Positions 52,801-64,000 of a stretch of 64,000 nt of DNA are shown here, one piece after another. The DNA lies in assembly GCF_024713945.1 (NCBI RefSeq), contig NC_134686.1, positions 3,000,001-3,064,000 on the forward strand. The letters are read 5' to 3'. The first letter of the stretch is position 1. Each line of letters opens with the position of its first letter. The position numbers and the translations under genes are program-made. This stretch comes from Dermatophagoides farinae (taxonomy: Eukaryota; Arthropoda; Arachnida; Sarcoptiformes; Pyroglyphidae). The notes under the pieces were generated by a model. It was not told the DNA's origin, did not search any database, and saw only the letters and a list, made by a program, of their open reading frames with translations.

Positions 52801-55800
52801 AAAACTGTCGAAAACTTCCATTTTCAAATAAAAGAATGAATTTCGTCTCTTTTCGGTGGCCAGAAATGGGAACCAAAAGAAAAAACATTCAGCATCTCTC
52901 GATTCATTTTGGTATTGATTGCATCCAATCAACTATGGATGTGGCGAAGAAGATTGTATCCGTGCAGAGAAGAGAAACAGAAACAAAACAGCCTGATACC
53001 GACGATCAAGCTGTGAAAAAATATTGATCATGTTTAATGATGATATAATTTTTCTCAAAAAAAACAAATCATAAACAGAAATCAAAATCCGATAACAAAA
53101 AATATCGGCAAGACATTTCTATACAATTCATAAATTGGCCGATTCTTTGTTATTATTGTCATTATTGAAATTGGAAATTGATTTGACGGACATATAATAT
53201 AGAGATCAATTTCGGATCAAGTTCATGCCAAGTTTTTCTTTAATCATGTATTGAAGATGATGTTGAATAAAATCCATAATGATGGAACTTGATTCTGTTT
53301 TTACTCCTCTTTTTCGAAAATGAAATTAAAATGATGGAAGCATACAAAACGATGTTCGATAATTGTCAGAGAACTATGCTACAGAATGCAACTATATTGG
53401 TCTTTTCTTCTAGTTTCCCCTACCAAACTAGAATCAGAATTGTACATGAGTGGTGTTGTATTGTTATTATATCATCAACAAAAAAAAAAATGGGAATTCT
53501 GGATCTCATCGTTTTTCGATTCTGCTCTTTGTCCCATCTAAACTATATGTGACCGAATCAGGATAAGAGACCAAACAAAGCAATGCACACATAGGACACA
53601 AACTCAAAGTAGAAAAGAAAAAACCTAAAATCTAGGCCATCGGACAAAAGGCACTTAATACATCGCCATTTATTTCGCTATATAAACGTAGCAGCCATCA
53701 TCATCGTTATTGCACATACAAAAGACAGGCCAAATAATATGGATCACAAAATTTTCGTTCGTTTTCTGTTCGACAATAATAATAATAATAATAATAATAT
53801 CGTTATTTTGATCTTTGAAATCCAAGGATTCTTTTCCATTTTCCTCAATACATTTTTATTCAGACACTGTAATAATGTACAAGGCCAAAATGTTTTATAT
53901 TCATCTTCTCAACATTAGCCAAAATTTTTTATTATTATTATTATACGATACCTTTTTTTGTTAGTTATTTCTTCTGTTTCAGAAGCGAAGAACCATGGAA
54001 AAAAATCAAAATTATAGAACTGTATTCAAATGTATGTGTGTGTGTGTGTGTGTGTGTCTGCAAAAAAAAACTCATACTATTCATTGAGAGCAATTCATTA
54101 AAATTTAATGTAATGTAAAATAGTCACATATTTATTCATTATCTGGCCATCACGATCATCATTTTTTTTGGCAATAAAAAAAATCATGACTATGATTATG
54201 AATCCAAAAAAAAGTAATGACTAACAATTAATTGAGGAAAAAAAATGAAAAATTCTTTATTGTAATATATAGAATGTAAAATGTATAAATTTCGGCATTT
54301 TATTCACACAAACAGAAAAGAAAGTTACAAAATCACTTAATTTAATCTATTTTATTGTTATTCTCGTAAATTTTCCATAAAATTTGCCCACCTTGATCTT
54401 ACAAAAAAAAAACAGAAAAAGTGAACCGTGTCAAATTTCAGAATGAAAATCCAAATTCTATTCAAATATCAGTCATTGACATAATGCGTTTATTCTTTGA
54501 TCGAAAGTCAGAGAAAAAGTGGACAGAAAATCAACCTTCATTAGTTGAGTAAATATTTACACGCTATATGTCTATGGAAAATAAAAATAAAAAAATTTCA
54601 GCATTTTCTCTTCTAATTGATGATGAATAACTTTGTGGCTTGACTCGAGCATTGAAAATAACCCCATTCATTTGTTGAATTTTCAATTTTAAACACTGGA
54701 AGATTTCGTACACTAGGAATACAACCAACATGATTTGATTTTAATGGAATTAAAGAAATCTAATGATTCAGGTATATGAATCCATCTTATTTGTTCAATT
54801 TGTTTTATTCATTTCGAACAAAAAATAATCCATCAATCGATTGCGAATGCGCCATTATTAAACGATTGAATTTAATTCAGATTAATCTCGGTAAACGACG
54901 ACCGGGAACCGAAAAAAAACAACGTAAAATGACTGCTACTAATGAAAATTGACACGCATTCAGACTATTAAAGGTGTTACAGCAGCAGCAGCGGCACCAC
55001 CACCACCACCACCAATACCATCACCATTAGTTAGTTTGATCCGATTCATAATAAAACGGACATAAACCATTGAACGATTCAGGATATATCCAAGGATAAA
55101 TGAAATGAATTAGAATAAAGTTGTCAGAAGAAGTATTTTGTTTGTTTTTGTGTGTGTATGTGTCTGTTTATGAATCTTGAAGATCGGATTATTATGTTGT
55201 TGGACAAATTTTCTTTTTGTTTTGTTTTGTTTTGTTCTATAGAATAGAGTGAATCAACAAATACAAACACACATTCACATTTGAAACATAAACGGAACGT
55301 TCTTTTGATTAGTCATCGTTTTTTTTTGTTAGAAAAATAAACACAACAATAAAATGGTCTGAAAAAATGTAACAACAAATGCAACTAGACACTATATATA
55401 TAATGATGTGTTTGGCAAAGAATGTATATAATTATCTGGAAAAAAAAAATTTCAAATCAACATCATAAACACAATGAAATGTTTGGTAATGAAGAGAGGA
55501 TAACACAAACAACATAAAAAAAAATAAAATATTGCTCTGTATACGCAGATGATGAACTACTAAAATACTAAACTATGATGATTATTATTATTACAATAAA
55601 CGTCAAAAACATTCATATATAAAGTTTATTATATTATAATATAAACTGTTATATATAATCAAAGCATCAGCCGTTATTTCAGATTCCAATATTACGTATG
55701 TATCAATTAGTATTTCATTCATTTACAACACATCATCATTATATAATGCACACACACATTGGACTAATAATTGCAATCAATCTGGTCAAATTATCAAAAA

Positions 55801-55888
55801 TGTGGAGGTTTGATTCTATGTGGTAAGAAAGTGAAAACCGATAGACTCATAAATCAATCAATTTTCAATATTTATTCGTGAAATAATG
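49838..55888. other. Intergenic region between GluCl 5' end and DPP8/9 3' end
   Basis: It should contain the GluCl promoter and 5' UTR at its left and nothing identifiable beyond that. Repeats include CT (51219-51241), CA (51742-51765), TG (54035-54057), AAT (53776-53800) and a CAG/CAC run near 54980-55015. Open frames are short and repeat-derived; the most protein-like, at 52836-53027 on +, matches nothing I know. No core promoter motif could be called with confidence. Confidence 0.6.
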
Positions 55889-55894
55889 TTTATT
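55889..55894 (-). terminator. Candidate DPP8/9 poly(A) signal
   Basis: AATAAA in minus sense about 175 nt after the stop; a second copy lies at 55871-55876. Confidence 0.5.
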
Positions 55895-56066
55895 CGAAAC
55901 AGTAAAATTTCAATAAATGGATGCAAAAAAAAAGATTAGTTGATGACAAAAAAAATGATGATATAGACTTAATGATAAATGGAATTGATTCACATTATAA
56001 ACAATCGTGTTCGTACAAATTTTATAAAAACAAAAAACAAAAAGAAACAGAGAGATTGAAATCATT

Positions 56067-60100
<4,034 letters not shown>

Positions 60101-60849
60101 ATTGGCAATATTATTGTTTCATCATTATACATTTATTATATCATCGATTCTGGTTGATTTATTTCTTTCTTTATTTACATACTTAGTTACATACAAACGA
60201 CATATGGACTAGAAGATGTTATTATTATGCAAGTAATGAGATATAATAATCTCATAATTTCTGACACATCATTGTGGTGAGAAAAAGAAATTTTTTTCTA
60301 CTACGTGTCTCAAACTTGATTTTTTTATTTTGAATCGCAATCAGATTTTTCTCATTAACATAGTCGATCAGTATACGATACACGTAACGAACTTAGCTGA
60401 TTGAATGAAAAATAAATTGCAATACCGATGATGATGATAAGTGCCAAAATATAAAACAATTTTTAAAGAAACAAAAAAAAAATCCTAACCAAGACAACCA
60501 GGGAGAAAAAAAACGTAGTTGGATATATATCCAAACAATAACAATAACATGTGATCTTGACACATTCATAGAGTTCATTATATTTTTATATTCCAAAAAT
60601 CAAAACTTACCAGTGTCCAACATTCTGAACACTTGAATTTCGATTTTTTGATTTAATTTTATATTTCAAAAATTGTAAACAACAAAATTTTAGTTCTTAA
60701 AGAAGAAGTTTTTTCATCATTTTATTAAAATTTTCTTAAAAATGTTTTTGATGAACGGATTATTGCGTTACGATGATTGTATTTTTTCAGCAAAACAAAA
60801 AAAAAACTGATGAATCCTGTTTTTTTTTGTACAGATGATTATAATTTTA
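60101..60849. other. Gap between DPP8/9 start and the upstream minus-strand gene
   Basis: It holds the likely DPP8/9 5' UTR, a good minus-strand donor (CACTG|GTAAGT at 60611/60610) and the 3' UTR of the two-TM gene. The ORF at 60596-60393 is not protein-like. Confidence 0.55.
60721..60726 (-). terminator. Poly(A) signal of the two-TM gene
   Basis: AATAAA in minus sense about 125 nt after the stop. A second AATAAA overlaps the tandem TAA stops (60846-60851). Confidence 0.45.
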
Positions 60850-61611
60850 TTATGGTTTTTGTATGATTTCCGTTTCTGGTAATTTTAATACAATTGATTT
60901 TTGTCTTCGTTGTTGTTGTCGTTTATGGTTATGATGATGATGCTCATTAAGTGTGGTCGATTTTCTTAGATTCCGTTTCAACGCTGATGATGAGGAGGAT
61001 GGTTTTGTTTCCGTTATCGATCTATTGTTCAATTGTTCATTGGCTATATTTTCCATTTCAATTTCCGTATTGAAAATTAATGGTTTTTTTATTGTTGTCA
61101 CTGTCAATTCATTTGTTTTATCATTTTGTTGACGTTTTATCGATGATGATGATGATGATCTAGCATTTATCTGATCCATTCTACAATTTCTGGGAAGTTG
61201 TTGTTCATCATCTTTATATTCCATACGTTTAGCATAGATAAATATCAATATGAATGGAATGGCAACAATGCATAATAATGAAATGAATGCAATCCATCCG
61301 AATTGTCGATAAATGACGACCAAAAATATTGATAAAAATACCAACGATATGAATGTTAACAATAGCCTGGTACGATGTTCGGCCAGATAACAACATAATT
61401 GATTAAATTTGTTACCTCGATTATTATCCACGGCTGTTGATGATAATGAACACGAACGTCGTGCTACACCGCGATAATTTGATGGTAATGATTTTTGATC
61501 ATTCATTGGCCAATCTCTTGGACAAACAGTATTGTATGGAGAATCGTCGTCACAACAATGATCATGGATATTTGATTTGAATGATTCTACTGTTTGTGGA
61601 AGATTTCGCAT
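60850..61611 (-). CDS. Predicted two-pass membrane protein, family not recognised
   Basis: A single open frame of 253 codons from the only in-frame ATG (GATAATGCG) to TAATAA. The N-terminal 80 residues are polar with cysteines at 19-20, 30, 54 and 73-74. Two hydrophobic segments follow, about residues 82-101 (TRLLLTFISLVFLSIFLVVI) and 105-127, separated by RQFG, making a tight hairpin in the membrane. The 125-residue tail is basic, with Ser runs, KRQQ and HHHHNHKRQQQRRQK stretches and repeated S/T-rich basic sites. By charge both ends are predicted to be cytoplasmic. It lies upstream of DPP8/9 on the same strand and may have further 5' exons. I do not recognise the family and assign no function. 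Confidence 0.7.
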   Translation of the reverse strand: MRNLPQTVESFKSNIHDHCCDDDSPYNTVCPRDWPMNDQKSLPSNYRGVARRSCSLSSTAVDNNRGNKFNQLCCYLAEHRTRLLLTFISLVFLSIFLVVIYRQFGWIAFISLLCIVAIPFILIFIYAKRMEYKDDEQQLPRNCRMDQINARSSSSSSIKRQQNDKTNELTVTTIKKPLIFNTEIEMENIANEQLNNRSITETKPSSSSSALKRNLRKSTTLNEHHHHNHKRQQQRRQKSIVLKLPETEIIQKP

Positions 61612-62034
61612 TATCGTTGTTGATCCAAACAACAAACAAGTAGTAGCAATAATGGAAGTAGATTGTATTGTTCAACAAAAACAACAACAACAACAACAAT
61701 ATGAATATAATAAAGCCATTTTCATCACATTATCAATTCCAACACCATTTTGAATAACAGATTTATATTTATTTATTCACAACCGAAAAACCAATGATAA
61801 GTATACTGGATTCTTTATTTTTTTTGTTTGTTTGGATATCGTGATAACGAAATAAACACCAAAATACACAATATTTTTTTCTGACAAATAAAAATTAGCC
61901 TTTGTAAAAAGGCAGCAGATATACATTCATTAAATAAATTACTTGATTATCATAAAAAAAACCACATATAAAAATGTTGGATATTGCACAGACACACATG
62001 AAATGTAGGAGAAAACCATGTTTTAATAATCTTG

Positions 62035-62146
62035 TGATTGTGGTTCGAAAACAAAGACAGGAATTTTTTTTCATTCATATTCAATTTTTCAACAACAACA
62101 ACAACAACAACCACAAAAACTAGGTTCGGTTCTAGAACCACAATCA
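62035..62146. repeat. 12-bp inverted repeat enclosing a palindrome
   Basis: TGATTGTGGTTC (62035-62046) and GAACCACAATCA (62135-62146) are exact reverse complements. The right arm overlaps the perfect palindrome GGTTCTAGAACC (62128-62139). Confidence 0.7.
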
Positions 62147-63136
62147 ATCGAATGGGATGTTGTTGGTTGAGTGAAAAACATTTTTTTCATTTTTACAAAA
62201 TCATTTTATTTCATTTTCAAAAAGCCATGAAACAAGAATAATAAACAAACAGACAAAAAAGAAAAAGAATAAAGACCTCGCCTTAATCATAACAAACCGA
62301 AAAATAAATATAAGTACACTTCATGTTTGTGGTGACAATATGTGAATGAAGAATTCGTGAACCATAACTATAAAATGGATGGATGATCCATTTTAGCAAG
62401 CGAAACTAAAATATAATCGAACAGAAAATAACCGATCACCAGAAAAACATTGGGAAGAATATAGAGATTATTATTACAACGTGTATAAGGGGTACCGCCT
62501 ATAGTAATGTCTACCAATGACTAATAATCTGACATTTGATCAATTTGAAATTGACAAGTATGGTAACTGAGATTCTACTCACGGCGTCCTCGTGAATTGT
62601 ACTAAATTTATCTTTGTTGTATATCTTCAATAGCCGTCACACATACTAAATTAACTGGAAAAAAAATTTATGAAATGATTCTGTTTTCGTAATTCACCTA
62701 GCTTGTTTTATGAAAAAAATGTCTATAGATAACGATAGTGAACATTAAAAAAAAATGAAAGAGAAAAAGAAATTAAATCAAACGTCAAACGAATGATATT
62801 CTGAAAATCACAATGTGTTACTCAACTATAGACATAATTTGACAAGAAAAATATAAATGGTTGCAAAAGAGAGGAATGACAAACACACGAATTATGGACA
62901 GATTTTTTATTTATAATACTCATTGTATCTGGATCATTTTTATTCTGGCCCAGAATAAATTAAAAGCAATAAATATGGGCAAGATAAAATTGTCCTTGGA
63001 ATATTCATGTGCTTGTGTAATGTTTTAAATGAAATGAAATGATGAAATGATTGTAATCAAAATAATAATAAACAGCATGCAATAATATTTTATCTAGATT
63101 TTTCATGTTGCAACAACAATCATCATCCAGTGTTTA

Positions 63137-63158
63137 TCTCTCTCTCTCTCTCTCTCTC
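63137..63158. promoter_or_regulatory. TC/GA run upstream of POMT2
   Basis: Eleven TC units about 465 bp before the POMT2 start. It could act as a GAGA-type element, but identical runs occur far from genes in this window, so it may be plain repeat. Confidence 0.25.
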
Positions 63159-63622
63159 ATCAGTCATTGTTAAACAATTGTAGCTCATTTGAATGAATGG
63201 AATTATCAATGATTAATCCGGTGGTCATTATCCGATATGATAATTATCGTCATACGTTCGTTCTTATCAAAAACAAAACAAAAACAAAAACATTCGTCAT
63301 AATTCATTCTGTAAATTATATTTAACTCAAGCAATGGAAACCTAGATGGCAATACTTTCGATATTCATTCAAGAATCCAGTTTTGTTTTGCTTTGTTTAG
63401 CTGTGAATGATTGAATATTATCATCATTTCAGTTTGTTTTTTTTATGTGTTGATGCCAACAATCTTGACTGACCGGTCCTCGATGGTAGACTTCCATCAT
63501 CACCATATCATGACCTTTTCATTGAAATATGATTTCGTGTTGTTGTTGTTACTGTTCGATTAGTTGAAAAGTGATGTATGTTGTTTGGGTTTTTTTTTGT
63601 CTAAATTCAAAAACATTTCATA

Positions 63623-63804
63623 ATGACCAATATTAAACAATCATATTCAAATACAACAATATCCACACCGGTGAAAGAAAATCTGTCAAATACGAATCCG
63701 TTATCTGCCCGATTTCATTTTGAATGGTGGCTTTGTTTTTCGATTATCAGCGTGTTGGCATTCGTAACAAGATTCTATAAAATAGCCGAACCTAATCATG
63801 TTTG
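63623..63804 (+). CDS. POMT2 exon 1
   Basis: ATG to TG of a split Cys codon before GTACGATAAAG. It encodes the cytoplasmic N-terminus and TM1. Confidence 0.9.
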
Positions 63805-63951
63805 GTACGATAAAGGACATGATTTTTTATGAATTTTTTAACAACATTTCTATTGTATCGTTTTAGCTGGGATGAAACGCATTTTGGTAAGATGGCAAGT
63901 TGGTACATTAATCATACCTTCTTTTTCGATGTTCATCCACCATTAGGAAAG
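63623..63951 (+). CDS. Protein O-mannosyltransferase 2 (POMT2), 3' partial
   Basis: Exons 63623-63804 and 63867-63951 with a 62-bp intron; the gene continues past the window after GTAAGT. The N-terminus is a 30-residue polar segment, then a first transmembrane helix ([20 protein letters not shown]). [20 protein letters not shown] and [13 protein letters not shown] follow. [25 protein letters not shown] is the conserved first luminal loop of PMT enzymes. It carries the catalytic Asp-Glu pair, and the [11 protein letters not shown] wording is that of POMT2 rather than POMT1. The enzyme works in the ER membrane with POMT1 to transfer mannose from dolichol-phosphate-mannose to Ser/Thr, notably of dystroglycan. 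The start is the first ATG, with no upstream alternative seen. Confidence 0.93.
63867..63951 (+). CDS. POMT2 exon 2
   Basis: The acceptor is TATCGTTTTAG. The C completing Cys is followed by 28 full codons encoding [20 protein letters not shown] and DVHPPLGK, then donor GTAAGT. Confidence 0.95.
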
Positions 63952-64000
63952 GTAAGTGGTCTGCATGAAACATGTTGCATTTAATTACATTTCGAACATC
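63952..64000 (+). other. POMT2 second intron, partial
   Basis: Begins GTAAGTGG directly after the exon 2 Lys codon and runs off the window. Confidence 0.85.

Larger units (their letters stand above)
61612..63622. other. Divergent intergenic region before POMT2
   Basis: It separates the minus-strand two-TM gene from the plus-strand POMT2 gene. It holds CAA repeats (61677-61698, 62091-62110), a 12-bp inverted repeat with a GGTTCTAGAACC palindrome (62035-62146), a 10-bp inverted repeat (62371-62395) and a TC run (63137-63158). Transcription starts for both genes should be here, but no core motif could be fixed. Confidence 0.55.

Noticed and set aside
52836-53027. 63-codon frame with mixed composition
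   Set aside because: More protein-like than its neighbours, but it has no recognised domain, no splice context and no poly(A) signal nearby.
62560-62640. Possible 5' exon of the two-TM gene with a GTGAGT donor on the minus strand
   Set aside because: The donor is plausible, but there is no coding frame and no supporting acceptor that could be chosen.

Overview
This is eukaryotic nuclear DNA. It is AT-rich and full of GAT/ATC, CA/TG and poly-T simple repeats, with GT-AG introns. One gene has six introns of only 50-65 bp, while two others have introns of kilobases. The genes are all metazoan: an ephrin, a glutamate-gated chloride channel, a DPP8/9-type dipeptidyl peptidase and a protein O-mannosyltransferase 2. 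A glutamate-gated chloride channel with alternative third exons points to an arthropod. The repeat style and compact introns suggest an astigmatid mite (house-dust-mite type). That last step is inference, since the sequence carries no species label.

Layout. Positions 1-29,704 hold no recognisable exon and look like the long first intron of the ephrin gene. Four ephrin coding exons follow on the + strand (29,705-39,591). Two similar fold-back hairpins lie between the convergent 3' ends of ephrin and GluCl (about 40.46-41.42 kb). The GluCl gene occupies the - strand from 49,837 down to 41,417. It has seven constitutive or alternative coding positions, including two interchangeable 68-bp third exons. 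A small membrane-protein ORF sits inside one of its introns. From 49.8 to 56 kb I see only repeat-rich flanking DNA. The - strand DPP8/9-like gene (60,100-56,067) has seven exons, followed by a single-exon two-TM protein of unknown family (61,611-60,850, - strand). The window ends with the first two exons of a POMT2 gene (+ strand, from 63,623).

The genes are not an operon and share no pathway. Ephrin is a contact-dependent guidance ligand, GluCl an inhibitory ligand-gated channel and the avermectin target family, DPP8/9 a cytosolic post-proline peptidase, and POMT2 an ER glycosyltransferase. All exon junctions were set by hand from splice consensus, phase and family conservation. The phases close exactly for GluCl (602 aa with either third exon), DPP8/9 (1,224 aa) and the visible part of ephrin (425 aa).

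The items most worth following are: the mutually exclusive GluCl exons; the nested 86-aa membrane ORF with its own poly(A) signal; the twin hairpins between convergent genes; a perfect 14-bp hairpin in an ephrin intron; a CA microsatellite lying exactly in the loop of a 10-bp inverted repeat; and the Met-Pro repeat at the DPP N-terminus. I found no clear evidence of a wholly new multi-gene system.
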